From Aplidium turbinatum (lineage: Eukaryota > Chordata > Ascidiacea > Aplousobranchia > Polyclinidae): 64,000 nt of DNA. The stretch is taken from positions 26,644,477 to 26,708,476 of the forward strand of contig OU964918.1 of assembly GCA_918807975.1 (NCBI GenBank). Direction: 5' to 3'. Numbering within the stretch: the first letter of the stretch is position 1; each line of letters starts with the position of its first letter. A program made the position numbers and the translations under genes. The notes beneath the pieces were generated by a model. That model was not told where the DNA came from and made no database searches. It saw only the letters and a program-made list of their open reading frames with translations. Of the stretch, positions 26,201 through 33,060 are shown piece by piece.

Positions 26201-27851
26201 TCTACCTCTCCTCGGGTCAAGTTGGCGCTGAGAGCACAAACTGAAGAGCGGAAGGTTCTCGAAGCTTGCATCGCATTCTGCCAGAAGTTCCGTCTTGGTG
26301 TCGAAAAACAAACTTTTCCAAATTTTCAGGAATTTTCTAAAGATATTTTGCAACTTAATGAAGGTAGGTCAAGGACTGGTTTGTACATTAGAACTGGCTA
26401 GGAAGTGGGACCTTTGCATTAGCTTGCTGATTTTCATTGTAATATTGTCTGCAAAGTTTCGCCTTTGCCGAACACGGTTATAGGTGAATTGTTCGTAAAC
26501 AGTTGTTCGTAAAACAATTGTTCGTAAGCAGTTGTTCGTAAAATTAATTCTTTGTAAATCATTTCTTCGTATACATCAATTCTTCGTATAGGTGAATTGT
26601 TCGTAAACAGGTGATAGGTCAATTTTTCAGTTGTTACTCAGGAGCGCCGAAATCGGGGGGAAGGGGGGCATCATGGAGGGGAAGGGGGCAATGGTGCCCT
26701 TTTAAGGTCATGTAAGCTACTGCACATTTTGCAATATAACAATTTCTGCAATTCGCTTTTAGCCTAATTATAATTTCATTTTTGCCTCAAAATAATATTC
26801 ACAGCACAAAATTCTGCAACACAGTAGGTTACATCATTGTAAAATAGCATGATTGATGTATTTCATTGTATATTGGACACTTGTGTCATTACTGGATAGT
26901 GAGCTGATAGATGAGCATTATCGCTATATCTTATCTTGAAACTTTTTAAAAAATTGACCTTTCAGCAACAAAATTGCCCTTTTTCATAATCCTGCCCCCC
27001 AGCCAAAATCGTTGCGGCGCCCCTGTTGTTACTCGTGCAAGACATTTCTTTTCAAAATCCTCACATTTCCAATAGCCTAAATAGTTTCTTGCCCTTGTGC
27101 GTTAAGTGCACTATAATCTTTGTAATAAAGCTGGCCACCAAAAAAGTTTTGGCTTTCCTTTTTCGCTGCGCACAAAGTGCATGCCATTCTGAATCATGGA
27201 GTCTACACTATGTCTGCTCGTCTACAGTACGTCTCATCTCTAGCATAGGCTATACGCTACCCTAATTAATTGTAACCGTTTTACGAACAATTAGTGTTAC
27301 GGTCAATTGCATCCACGAAGAAATGCTTTACGAAGAATTGTGTTACGAAGAATTAATTTTACGAAGAATTGGTTTACGAACAACTGTTTACGAAAAAACG
27401 TCGGACACCGCCAAACACATACTTTCAAAGGGGAGAAGTACGCACGGCAGATTTGTAGATTGTGCCGGGTGATTTTTTGCTGGTTTAGCCAGGTATTTGG
27501 TTTTAACAAATTAGTTGAAAATATCGATTTCGTTATTCTGTCGATGAAATGTGTCTGTATGTTAACCTAGAAAATGCATTTTCTAAATGAATTCCTAACT
27601 TGTTTTTATCTTTCTGTTATTTTCTTGTACAGTTTCCCACATGGTTTTTATTATGGGTATGGCAATGTAAATGGTCTGGCCATCTTGTGCTGGTGGCCTA
27701 ACGCGAATTATTCGTTTCTTTAAATCTGTCAGTGCTCCTCATGTAGCTGTAAATTTCAGAAGTTGAGAAAACATCGTTGGAGGATCAATCTAATGGAAAT
27801 AATTTTGAAAAGGTCGAACAAGATGAAACTTTTCTTCAAGCAGTGAATTGA
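2162..27851 (+). CDS. SETD3: SETD3-like histidine methyltransferase gene (11 exons, 5' part missing)
   Basis: Eleven exons (2162-2234, 3227-3337, 20539-20619, 20979-21034, 22706-22841, 23139-23236, 23418-23592, 23938-24096, 24238-24401, 26174-26363, 27760-27851) total 1335 nt with matching phases at every GT/AG junction and give about 444 residues plus a stop. Order and content follow SETD3: VPREIMF, PNVCLALYLH, the TRQN motif, LALIPLWDMFNH, ICYGGRNSADL, then the Rubisco-LSMT-like substrate-binding half (LLAFLRVFHM, LWTFLENR). SETD3 methylates a histidine of actin using S-adenosylmethionine, mainly in the cytoplasm. Asn and His of the WDMxNH motif, the Tyr 35 residues later and the Arg three beyond are all kept. 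The human N256 equivalent in TRQN is also kept, which favours SETD3 over SETD4 or SETD6. About 90 N-terminal residues and the first SET strand are not seen and probably lie upstream. The longest intron is 17.2 kb of nested transposons. It appears functional: no stop interrupts any exon. Confidence 0.9.
2660..3031. mobile_element. Non-autonomous TIR element (MITE) in a SETD3 intron
   Basis: The ends are inverted: AGGCCTCGAAATTC at 2661 and GAATTTCGAGGCCT ending near 3031. A GTCCGCCGTC motif sits just inside both ends, in opposite orientation. No coding capacity. The target duplication is not clear, so the exact ends are approximate and the superfamily is unknown. Confidence 0.6.
3227..3337 (+). 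CDS. SETD3: SETD3-like exon b
   Basis: The acceptor TTTGTAG ends at 3226 and the donor GTATGA follows 3337. It encodes DLIENNEVLSVMPNVCLALY and onward to KYKPYI, which aligns with the NIALAFHLLCERA...PYI part of human SETD3. The 17.2-kb transposon-filled intron starts here. Confidence 0.88.
3565..3843 (-). pseudogene. LINE C-terminal tail and 3' UTR (segment 3)
   Basis: The - strand encodes GHVLRREDSILRRALELQ and a GRPKK basic tail typical of the end of this LINE type. The 3' UTR (about 3565-3650) is shared with a fragment at 30656-30745. Confidence 0.75.
4134..4415 (-). pseudogene. Element A transposase-like central remnant
   Basis: The - strand reads LPSLHNARWNSRAIYAMIAY and LEISCSFITNAWQEAWFSNQ. 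The HNARWNSRAIY motif is found after the RNase H-like core in the same uncharacterised protein group. The first residues read into the nested hAT end at 4403. The remnant continues beyond the hAT at about 5617-5920. Confidence 0.55.
4403..5608 (-). mobile_element. hAT transposon nested in element A
   Basis: The inverted ends are CAGGGATGTCCAACC at 4403 and GGTTGGACATCCCTG ending at 5608, flanked by an exact 8-bp duplication, GATTAGTG (4395-4402 and 5609-5616). The - strand keeps transposase scraps: MWGSTYCCEQLFSSMKNIK near 4740 is the hAT dimerisation motif, and a stretch near 4970-5160 precedes it. The 1.2-kb length and the stops mean it cannot code for active transposase. Confidence 0.92.
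5935..9079 (+). pseudogene. LINE copy 1 endonuclease-reverse transcriptase, inactivated
   Basis: Three open stretches (about 6000-6680, 6854-7906 and 7946-9079) make up one former polyprotein. The last two share a frame and are separated by a TGA where copy 2 (36678-38609) has an arginine codon. The palm motif reads TAANDTVWH where copy 2 reads TAAYDTVWH. The YADD catalytic motif is kept. The stop codon at 9077-9079 matches that of copy 2. Confidence 0.88.
5935..9109 (+). mobile_element. LINE copy 1 (endonuclease/reverse transcriptase), nested in element A
   Basis: It is flanked by a 13-bp target duplication, TCACAACAACGCC (5922-5934 and 9110-9122), and ends in a short ATC-rich 3' tail. It holds an endonuclease domain (QETHC near 6215, GDFNCHHVDWGY near 6480-6515, HRP near 6700). 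Next comes a reverse transcriptase (SYRPISLL near 7545, EQAGFRHGRSTVDQV near 7645, YADDLA near 8005). The C-terminal part has a Cys-rich ECECGA...HVIHHC knuckle near 8935-8985. It is 5' truncated, with no ORF1, and broken: a frame shift between about 6540 and 6680, a stop near 6788 and another at 7904. The Jockey/I group is the most likely home. Confidence 0.93.
9511..10460 (-). pseudogene. Element A transposase-like N-terminal remnant
   Basis: The - strand from 10460 reads MAYHKSSESVEKNVVSWTNN, then TMSNYVRIPKKKDIIGRYLS and LIADELIILWSKLNFPANNN. It continues in other frames (KMDSFKDETENLFD, then an acidic Ser/Thr stretch). I recognise this as the start of an uncharacterised protein group often seen in invertebrate genomes, with no assigned function from memory. 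It is broken by frame shifts, and the GC-poor base use matches its surroundings. Confidence 0.55.
10775..11803 (-). pseudogene. LINE reverse-transcriptase palm to C-terminus (segment 2)
   Basis: The - strand reads a KAFDRV-type motif near 11780 and RVRVGSILSDKFSV and LSPLIFALVI near 11570-11660. Next come a Cys-rich stretch (CRVCGRRV...CTKCRKWVHGRC, near 11220-11350) that differs from the usual palm order, and then LYGIETWCIRENE near 10950. The Cys pairs look like a small zinc-binding insert. Multiple frame breaks are present. The right edge is the MULE duplication and the left edge the element A duplication. Confidence 0.7.
11804..13761 (-). mobile_element. Mutator-like (MULE) transposon with subterminal repeat arrays
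   Basis: It is flanked by a 10-bp duplication, CACGAAGCAC (11794-11803 and 13762-13771), within the size range for MULEs. Both ends hold arrays of a 12-13 bp motif around AATTCAAAGCCGA (11815-12060). At the right end the inverse motif TCGGCTTTGAATT recurs (13610-13755). The outer ends are only weakly similar. The transposase on the - strand fills the middle. Confidence 0.88.
12083..13530 (-). pseudogene. FLYWCH/MULE transposase, one frame shift
   Basis: Two open stretches in adjoining frames (13530-12616 and 12622-12083) form one transposase of about 480 residues, split near 12620-12660. Residues 25-82 resemble a FLYWCH zinc finger (FWLCEEYWKENKCKARMHV, then GEHNH). The MULE RNase H-like core follows: FSDGTF gives the first Asp (about residue 203), MTDFEKA the second (about 266), and CFFHLQ comes before the break. 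The second stretch carries HHTNNSIEGWHRRF, with the likely catalytic Glu. It cuts and pastes its own element. Apart from one frame shift it looks well kept, so the insertion is not very old. Confidence 0.88.
13780..14228 (+). repeat. Left long terminal inverted repeat of element C
   Basis: The repeat reads TAGGATGGGCCGTTTTTGAC at its edge and includes TTTCATCAGTTTAGGGGTGC and TTAACGCTGTACGC further in. All recur inverted at 19322-19770. Confidence 0.85.
14428..15914 (+). pseudogene. Element C transposase-like protein remnant
   Basis: The + strand fragments read in order: ISDRSAAFIASLFLQDAG near 14755, SQSVIDKSQVRRARKKM near 14825, VMAIGCDGTAINTGQKGVVI near 15140, LQWLICLLHSNELPLRHLVK near 15230, HSRWMNTANRILRLYV near 15520 and YAHPENILIAII near 15765. 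The CDGTxxNTG, LLHxNELPLRHL and SRWxxTANRILRLY motifs belong to a widespread uncharacterised protein group in aphids and other invertebrates. From memory it has no assigned role. The CDGT Asp may be part of an RNase H-like catalytic site. Several frame breaks and stops are present. The C-terminus continues at 18721-18855 after a nested insertion. Confidence 0.7.
16318..16587 (-). pseudogene. BED-type zinc finger fragment of a transposase
   Basis: The - strand reads VFCKICKEFY (Cys-x2-Cys) followed about 40 residues later by ASDHMSSRVHERA (His-x4-5-His), the spacing of a BED finger used by hAT transposases to bind their ends. It begins at a Met and stays open for 89 residues, but no catalytic domain follows in the same element. 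Confidence 0.6.
16795..18305 (-). mobile_element. hAT transposon, ZBED5-like family
   Basis: The ends are CAGTGGTTTCCAACC at 16795 and GGTTGGGAACCACTG ending at 18305, with an exact 8-bp duplication, CTCTAAAG (16787-16794 and 18306-18313). The - strand keeps transposase fragments. CTDEAPAMLGNKSGF near 18160 is the catalytic-region motif, VVVTHCFLHKYALAAKTL follows near 18080, and DLIVMDETRGECRL lies near 17590. It is 1.5 kb long and decayed. Confidence 0.93.
17578..18263 (-). pseudogene. ZBED5-like hAT transposase fragment
   Basis: Open stretches 18263-17997, 18105-17905 and 17883-17578 lie in different frames, so at least two breaks exist. The order CTDEAPAMLGNKSGF, then HCFLHKYALAAKTL, then YLADIFGHINNVNRGIQGPG follows ZBED5/FAM200-type hAT proteins. 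The BED finger and the dimerisation end are missing. Confidence 0.8.
18721..18855 (+). pseudogene. Element C transposase-like C-terminus
   Basis: The frame reads ERYFEMIDWQNIPVTEPPVM, then DSNVIKEHIKRK, and a stop follows at about 18856. The YFEMIDWQ and TEPP motifs are the usual C-terminal signature of the same uncharacterised group as 14428-15914. Confidence 0.65.
19322..19770 (-). repeat. Right long terminal inverted repeat of element C
   Basis: This is the inverse of 13780-14228, with scattered substitutions and small length changes. The two arms have drifted apart since insertion, so the copy is not fresh. Confidence 0.85.
19779..20470 (-). pseudogene. LINE reverse-transcriptase N-terminal part (segment 1)
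   Basis: The - strand reads ITREEVTQAIKKIKSGKAPG, then after a frame change GMPNAWKTSMVIPIFKDKGG and SYRGIKLLEHAMKVVERVLE, which are reverse-transcriptase fingers motifs. It is broken by frame shifts. The left edge is the target duplication of element C. Confidence 0.8.
20539..20619 (+). CDS. SETD3: SETD3-like exon c
   Basis: The acceptor TTTTTCAG ends at 20538 and the donor GTGAGT follows 20619. It encodes ILPKQFTTTLYFTPNEMKYL plus KGSSVL, matching TLPSEYDTPLYFEEDEVRYL in human SETD3. Phase 1 in and phase 1 out agree with exons b and d across the 17.2-kb intron. Confidence 0.9.
20979..21034 (+). CDS. SETD3: SETD3-like exon d
   Basis: The acceptor TGTTTCAG precedes it and the donor GTAAGA follows. 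It encodes SSALNQYRSIVRQFALLYQ, the short helix before the inserted SET-I region. It ends in phase 0. Confidence 0.85.
21035..22705 (+). other. SETD3-like intron, no recognised element
   Basis: AT-rich intron of 1671 bases. I see no coding remnants, terminal repeats or target duplications here. Confidence 0.6.
22706..22841 (+). CDS. SETD3: SETD3-like exon e
   Basis: The acceptor TTTTTCTAG precedes it and the donor GTGAGT follows. It ends with FSYDAYRWCVSAVSTRQNMI, matching FTYEDYRWAVSSVMTRQNQI of human SETD3. The TRQN motif holds the asparagine (human N256) linked to histidine specificity in SETD3. Confidence 0.92.
23139..23236 (+). CDS. SETD3: SETD3-like exon f
   Basis: The acceptor GTCATCAG precedes it and the donor GTAAGT follows. 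It encodes STLALIPLWDMFNHAVGP, the SET core with the invariant Asn-His. The loop between TRQN and this core is about ten residues longer than in human SETD3. Confidence 0.93.
23418..23592 (+). CDS. SETD3: SETD3-like exon g
   Basis: The acceptor CTTCCAG precedes it and the donor GTACGT follows. It encodes KLECLAMADFKEGQQVTICY followed by GGRNSADLLIHNGF, containing the catalytic Tyr (human Y313) and the Arg three residues later (human R316). The Asn-His to Tyr spacing equals the human one. Confidence 0.94.
23938..24096 (+). CDS. SETD3: SETD3-like exon h
   Basis: The acceptor CTTGTTAG precedes it and the donor GTTGGA follows. It encodes the start of the C-terminal substrate-binding half, ending PDLLAFLRVFHMSK, matching AQLLAFLRVFCM of human SETD3. 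Confidence 0.9.
24238..24401 (+). CDS. SETD3: SETD3-like exon i
   Basis: The acceptor TGTTCACAG precedes it. I chose the donor GTATGT after 24401 over a GT two bases earlier because only this one keeps exon j in frame. It encodes DAKLWTFLENRVKLLLLERK, matching EVKLWTFLEDRASLLLKTYK of human SETD3. Confidence 0.88.
24608..25657 (-). mobile_element. hAT transposon in a SETD3 intron (GTF2IRD2-like transposase)
   Basis: The ends are CAGGGGTGGGGAACC at 24608 and GGTTCCCCACCCCTG ending at 25657. The exact 8-bp duplication is GCATAGAA (24600-24607 and 25658-25665). The - strand reads LCDLAFMVDISEHLSELNVK and LQGPNQLLNSLFAKVKSFEA near 25000-25080, then YGSTYRCESVFSVNK near 24720, matching GTF2IRD2-type hAT proteins. 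It is truncated, and a LINE fragment is inserted at 25216-25558. Confidence 0.93.
25216..25558 (-). mobile_element. 5'-truncated LINE 3' end inside the hAT
   Basis: It is flanked by an 11-bp duplication, TGTTTCAATAT (25205-25215 and 25559-25569), and ends in a CAT-rich tail on the - strand. It encodes RRRQMQFVGHIHRHGDLEKL and GKRSRGRQRLTYLNSL, the usual C-terminal tail of reverse transcriptases of the type seen in segment 3 of the old LINE. The fragment is open through its end, so it is not very old. Confidence 0.88.
26174..26363 (+). CDS. SETD3: SETD3-like exon j
   Basis: The acceptor TTATTGCAG precedes it and the donor GTAGGT follows. It encodes DVDEMLSDNSTSPRVKLALR and then EERKVLEACIAFCQKFR, matching SVRAKMAIKLRLGEKEILEKA of human SETD3. 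It sits 509 bases after a hAT that fills much of the preceding intron. Confidence 0.88.
26476..27400. mobile_element. Foldback/MULE-like MITE with TTCGTAAA arrays
   Basis: The left end holds about nine copies of a 13-15 bp motif around GTTGTTCGTAAA (26486-26612). The right end holds the inverse TTTACGAACAAC/TACGAAGAATT array (27281-27398). The flanks CCGAACACGG and TCGGACACCG are an imperfect 9-10 bp duplication. The plan matches the MULE at 11804, though the motif differs. The middle is taken up by a hAT MITE. Ends are approximate. Confidence 0.7.
26639..27025. mobile_element. hAT MITE nested in the foldback element
   Basis: The ends are CAGGAGCGCCGAAATCG at 26639 and CGTTGCGGCGCCCCTG ending at 27025. 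The exact 8-bp duplication is TTGTTACT (26631-26638 and 27026-27033). It has no coding sequence. A related fragment lies at 48213-48310 in inverse orientation. Confidence 0.9.
27760..27851 (+). CDS. SETD3: SETD3-like last exon
   Basis: The acceptor AAATTTCAG ends at 27759. The frame fixed by exon j reads EVEKTSLEDQSNGNNFEKVE then QDETFLQAVN and a TGA at 27849-27851. The tail is acidic and poorly conserved, as in other SETD3 proteins, and shorter than the vertebrate tail. No clear AATAAA is seen just downstream, so the mRNA end is unknown. Confidence 0.75.
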
Positions 27852-27924
27852 ATGACAAGGAATGTTTTCGCCTGCCAGATGATAATCTTTGCTCTGGCTT
27901 CGTGATAACGAAAATGCGTAGAGA

Positions 27925-28650
27925 TTTTCAAAGACTGCCCACGACCTACTAGAACACGGTCAAATATGTTGCTATTTGAGGAAATTTGTAAGAGTCTGAA
28001 TTGTTACAATCATAGCTATGATAAACCTGTCATCTTGCCGTTACCAGAAGTAAGTAAAATAAGTAATATTTGCACCTAGACATATTTTTGGCTTGTTTAT
28101 CCGGAGATTAGGTATGTACGTTGAGCAGTGAGCACAGTTTACACAATACGAATGTAATATGTAAGACTTTTCAACTGCACCCCGGAGGTGGTATCGTTTG
28201 GTGCAATTGCATGTTCCATTTAAAATATCAAGGATTTTTTGTGGATTCAATGTTGTAAGCTGTTCATTTGATGTATCAATTTAAATTTTAATTCGTTTGT
28301 TTTTCGCCAAGTTTAGTTTTGCAAGTAAAATATGGCTATTGGCGAAACATCCTGCTTTACAAAAAAACCTAACGGCTGTAAGATGAGACTACCTCCAGGA
28401 TGCAGTTGGAAAGTCTTACATATTTTGCATTATTATTGCATAAATTGTGCTTAACATACATATCTAATCTCTGGTAAAACAAGCCAAAAATATGTCTAGA
28501 TGCAAATGTTGCTTGTCTTACATACTTCTGTAAGGGGAAAAATGACAGGTTTATCATGGCTATGATTGTAACAATTTAGACTCTTGGAAATTTTTCCAAA
28601 TAGCAACATATTTGGCCGTGTTTTAGTAGGCCGTGGACTGCCATTACTTT
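27925..28650. repeat. Large inverted repeat just after SETD3-like stop codon
   Basis: The left arm (about 27925-28205) and right arm (about 28375-28650) are inverse copies of about 280 bp with roughly 80 percent identity by eye. Shared blocks include AATTGTTACAATCATAGC, GATAAACCTGTCAT and CTAGACATATTTTTGGCTTG. The spacer is about 170 bp. No target duplication was found. It could be a MITE or a tail-to-tail pair of repeats. It lies about 75 bases past the stop at 27851 and may be part of the 3' UTR or transcribed past it. Confidence 0.75.
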
Positions 28651-29955
28651 TCCGCCACTTCTATCAATCCAAAGTAACCAGTGTTTCGACACCTGTTGAC
28701 CCAGATAATCTTTAATGCTAGTTGTGTGGCCCACAGCGCGGTAGCCAGACCGTTATCCTATCATAGGGTATCGAAAAAATGAGCACAAACTTTGAATGGT
28801 GTTCATAAAACTGGAATTTTAAAAGTTTGCTTTCTCTTCTCGATTAAAATGTTATTGACTGCTTTCTATTCGAGAATATAACCCATCGGCAGAGTTAACT
28901 TCGTGTCAAGTTTGACAGTTTCCAATCGTGCTCTTTTCGTTGTCAGAGCTTTGACCGCAAAATATTGAAATACTAACAGAACAACAATTAGTTGTAACAC
29001 AGTTTATCTTGCTGTACTATCTATGTGAGCACTGAAAATCTTCACTTACACAATTTGAGCCAAAAAAGTTGCAATATGGCCGGTTTGAGATTGCCAGTTG
29101 TGCTTTGGCTACTTGAAATCCAGCTAATAATGGCATGATACAAGCTAAGGAAACATGACAATGATAAAATGACTTCACTGATAAGGAACATCAACTAATC
29201 CATGGACATCACTCGCACTGCGCACTGGATTGGGAATATTTACTGCAAGATAAACAAGTTTATTGATTCAATTATTTCTGCTGTACTTTTCCTGGGAGCA
29301 GCATCAGTTAGTTTTAGCAAAGAAGCACTGTCTGAAAGATGACAACGCTTTAAAGGAAGACTTTGCTGGGAATCAGCTTTAGCATGTCAATATTAATAAC
29401 TGCAGTATTGTGTGCGTTAAAGTTTAAAAGGACAAGACACCGGCCGGTTGTTATAACGTCTCGTAGAACTTCTGATTTTAATGTGGCTTGAAATGGAATC
29501 GCAGCTAAAAGCTTATACGATGCTTCTAAGTCTCTAATAAGCGGACAGAGATCTGTCTTTTTCTTCGTTGAAGACCGTTTTCTTTACTTTTAATGTCCGT
29601 TTTCGATTATAGAACCCATTTACTGCATATGTCATGGTTTCTGTTAAATTGTCTCATTTTGTCCCGAAACGTTAGGTTCGACCAGTTATCTGCAGTGGCT
29701 TCTCCATTTCTCTGTTGTTGGCATCTTCAATTTTTAAGCTCTTTTTTGTCAAGTCATCCTTCACAGGTGTTAAAACAGTGATTTCATATTTTCGACATGG
29801 AAAATGAAATGCAACTAATCGATATGTGAAGAAAGGGCGTTCTTCCCGGCTATCAGCACAAGGCTGAGCACTCACTAGTACAGCGAGCAGTTGCGATTCG
29901 CTAACCATAACGGTGTAGCTTCCACGCTAGCCATTCAGACTATCCAATCAAACAA
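28651..29955. other. No recognised feature
   Basis: AT-rich sequence without a convincing exon, terminal repeat or transposon protein. Confidence 0.5.
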
Positions 29956-30108
29956 TATGTTTCTCGGCAGCCGATTTGTAGCAAGAATTGACAGCGATAG
30001 ACAGCCCAGCCCAGCAAGAATTGACAGAATTGGCAGCCCAGCCTCATGGGCGAAACACGGTGTCTATCGCTGTCAATTCTTGCTACAAATCGGCTGCCGA
30101 GAAACATA
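29956..30108. repeat. Perfect 48-bp inverted repeat with 57-bp loop
   Basis: Left arm 29956-30003 starts TATGTTTCTCGGCAGCCGAT. It is matched base for base by the inverse at 30061-30108. The loop 30004-30060 has its own GCCCAGCC repeats and a second AAGAATTGACAG. RNA from it would form a long hairpin. No target duplication is evident. Confidence 0.9.
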
Positions 30109-30655
30109 ATCGATATGTTGATAATCATAAGACACCCAGCTTGTTCCTTATTTCTCAAGAAAGCGTTGAATTAATTACTAGTTTTGTTCAAAACCAAAAA
30201 TACAGCGGTGTCAACAGATTAAAAATTTTGTGAAATTTGTTTAAAATAATAATAAAAATTGTTGTTTTGGTACATCATAACGCTTATAACTTTTCAGTAG
30301 CTGTGTTGTGGAAAATATGATTCCGTTTTGATTGATGTTGGCAATGTTCTGAGGTTTCAAAATCTAAACATTTTCCATGAAGAAAGATGCCCAGAGTTTT
30401 AATTTTTTGATATCCTTCTATTGCATGTTGCTTCGTTCACCGTTATCATCAGGAACGGTGACAGGTTCCATAGTTAACTTCTCATTTCTTTGTGGGAAAA
30501 GGGGTATTGTGTTCACTGTTCAGTAGCCATTTGCGTCATGAATCATGCAGTTGTTTGCTCTGTATTTGCGTTATGGTTATGGCAATACAATAACGTGTGA
30601 TGTTAAAGCAAACGAAAATATTAATTTTACTAATTCTGCGGTCCACTTTATGTAG

Positions 30656-30745
30656 TAGTAGACCAGTTTTAATCCGGTGATGTCCCCGTTACCGAGGGTG
30701 GCCGGATTCACCTCCAAGTGCCGCAATCGCCTTCACACCCTGCAT
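30656..30745 (-). mobile_element. LINE 3' UTR fragment
   Basis: GTGATGTCCCCGTTACCGAG and GTGCCGCAATCGCCTTC match 3597-3655, the 3' end of the old LINE, in the same orientation. A TAGTAGTAGACC tail is present. It is a short 5'-truncated copy. Confidence 0.75.
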
Positions 30746-32112
30746 TATGTATTGATGTATTTTCATCGACTGGGCAGTTTCTGGGAATTAAATTTATATC
30801 CTTGCCCTTGGATCAAACTAGAAGATTTGCAATTTATATAACTTCTGTGTTGACTAAACGATTGTATCGTTTCTTAGTTTACTGATTTTAAAATTGTATT
30901 TTTGCAACGTTTATGAATGCTGTTAAAACTCTTAAAGCAATTCAAGTTTTCAAACACGCTTCACTTTTGCATGCTGACAAGATTACTTGTAGTGAAAACT
31001 TTCTGCTTTTGTTCACACAAAGTTCTGAGTTTTGAAAAGACAGTCGTTTTTGCTTTATTTTTTGCTATTTGTTACGTTGATTCTGCATCATCGTGCGGGT
31101 AGTAAATAGAAAAACTTTGCAAAATGATTTTAGTTTGCTCTTTTTATCTAAAGATAGCTTGAGGTTTGGAGATGTTTTAGATTATTTTTAAGATACGTCC
31201 ATGAATCATTTCAACGTCATTACCGCCATTAGTCCTGGACAAAACAGCTTGAAACCAACCGTCACAATTCTCGGTGAGAAACCGATTATAGGCTGTTGTT
31301 CTTCATCGTTTCTTGTTTTTTTTTGTGAGTTGTAATTGAAAGTAAATTGCCCGATAAAACAATTTTGATTCTATATTGCATTTTTTTTTCAAAGGTGCTA
31401 AGTTATAAAGTGGCAATTTTCATTCCTGTCTCAAACTGCAATGTCTCAACTCACCGTGAGGTCATGCTATTGGTTACTCTCCTGCATCAGTGGGAGTGTT
31501 GACCCAATTAAACTTAGATCGTAGGCCTGTAGCTTGTTAGTAGCAAAATCGATTAAACAAAGCAAACATATTGAAAAGCAATGGTCCTAGCTTGGTTTGT
31601 AACGTTTTATTAGCTAATTTATGGTTCTTTGCTAAAGCCTATTCCAAAATTAATTCATTAAACAATATAGTCTTTTGGTCAGGGCTTTTCAAACTGTGGT
31701 CTGTGACGATATTACGAAAACTCTTGCATTGTGCAATGTACAGTAGGCAACGTGGTACCGACGTCACGGTGCTTGTTTTTTCATGGCAGTATATTAAAGT
31801 TGTACTATCTCTTAATTGTGTAAAATATTACAAAATTTGGATGAACTCCATCAGGTCCACATCGAGCTTGAAGTTCAATTACATTTACAATGAAAGTTAA
31901 GGGGCCCTGAGAATGGTAAAAATTGCTATGCACTACTCCCACAAGTCAAAAACGAGGGTGGCACTCGAAATTCAAATGGCCGCCATGGACATACCACTCA
32001 AGATATTGATCTATAACGTGGTATTCTTTCCTTTGGTAGCCTAAGGCAGGGCTTCCAAAACTTTGTTGCTCGCCACCCCTTTTAATCTCCTAAACTGTTT
32101 TGCGACCCCTTA
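30746..32112. other. No firm feature; two possible hAT left ends
   Basis: Mostly plain AT-rich DNA. CAGGGCTTTTCAAACTGTGG near 31680 and CAGGGCTTCCAAAACTTTG near 32047 resemble hAT left ends, but no matching right ends were found. Confidence 0.4.
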
Positions 32113-32115
32113 CGA

Positions 32116-32265
32116 TTAAAATGTCGGCTGCATTGCCGAGTGGTGAGAACACTGGAACGGCAATCGAAAGGTCGCCGGTTCGACACCGCTCAAGAGCATG
32201 CGGCTGTGTCTGTGGCAGGACACTTAAAGGCATGCCTGAAGGTGGACAATAGGCTGGCGCAAAAT
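32116..32265 (+). mobile_element. tRNA-derived SINE
   Basis: An A box-like TTGCCGAGTGGTGAGAAC and a B box-like GGTTCGACACC lie about 45 bases apart, as in the RNA polymerase III promoter of tRNA genes. The acceptor ends do not pair well, so it is a tRNA-derived SINE head rather than a working tRNA. Its tail runs into an A/T-rich repeat at 32270. Confidence 0.65.
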
Positions 32266-32269
32266 CTCG

Positions 32270-33060
32270 AAAAAAATTTTTTTTCTTTTAAATTTTTCGT
32301 CAGTTTGGAATATTGTTCCTTTTGGTAAATGTATCTCCTACACCAAATTTCACAAAAAAATATTAACGTTTGACCCTGGTTCACCTGGTTTGAATTTTTT
32401 CAAAATATCGAATTTTTGCTTATCCCTGGAAACTGCTCAGTGCTCACCCGCTATCTTCTAATGCATTCTAGCATCTTAATGGACACAATAAGAGGCAGTA
32501 ACACAAACTAGTATCAAGCAAAGTGGTTTAATTAGCAACTCCATGAACACTGACACGTGTATTACTCTCAAAATGTCGAATTCTACCACATTTCAGACAT
32601 GATTTTCTTTGTGCACCGTTCACTGTAGTAAATATCTACTGCTTTCAGTTTCTTGAATCATTTGACGATGTTTAGCGATTTTCACAGGCCAACAAAACTT
32701 TTTTTTTTTATATAAAGGCAGGACAAGTGAGAGTCATTTTAAGGTATTTCGAGGCCCCTGATTCTGAAAATGCAATAAGTTTTTTCGAATTGGCTTTAGT
32801 TTTTGAGTTACCGGTACAGCAAAAATATTTTTTTTGCAATTTTGAGCCCCCATAGATTTAACGTCGTGTTGTAAACAACAAAGTAAACAAACTACATAGA
32901 CAAAACTGGAAGTAATCCCAGGCACATTTCTGAGTTGTATAAACGCTATTTGGAACCAATCACGTTGATTACAACCCATAGGCCTACAAACAGCTATTTA
33001 ACGTTTACTGGCCTAGTAACAATCAAAATATGATGTGAAGTAAGCCTGAGGATACAGGAT
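32270..33060 (+). repeat. Unclassified dispersed repeat, copy 1
   Basis: Blocks such as CGTCAGTTTGGAATATTGTT, GACCCTGGTTCACC and CGAGGCCCCTGATTCTGAAA recur in inverse orientation at 54560-55440. No coding sequence or clear termini are seen. Confidence 0.6.

Noticed and set aside
31680-32110. Complete hAT MITEs starting CAGGGCTTTTCAAACTG and CAGGGCTTCCAAAAC
   Set aside because: Neither has a matching inverted right end or a target duplication in the window.
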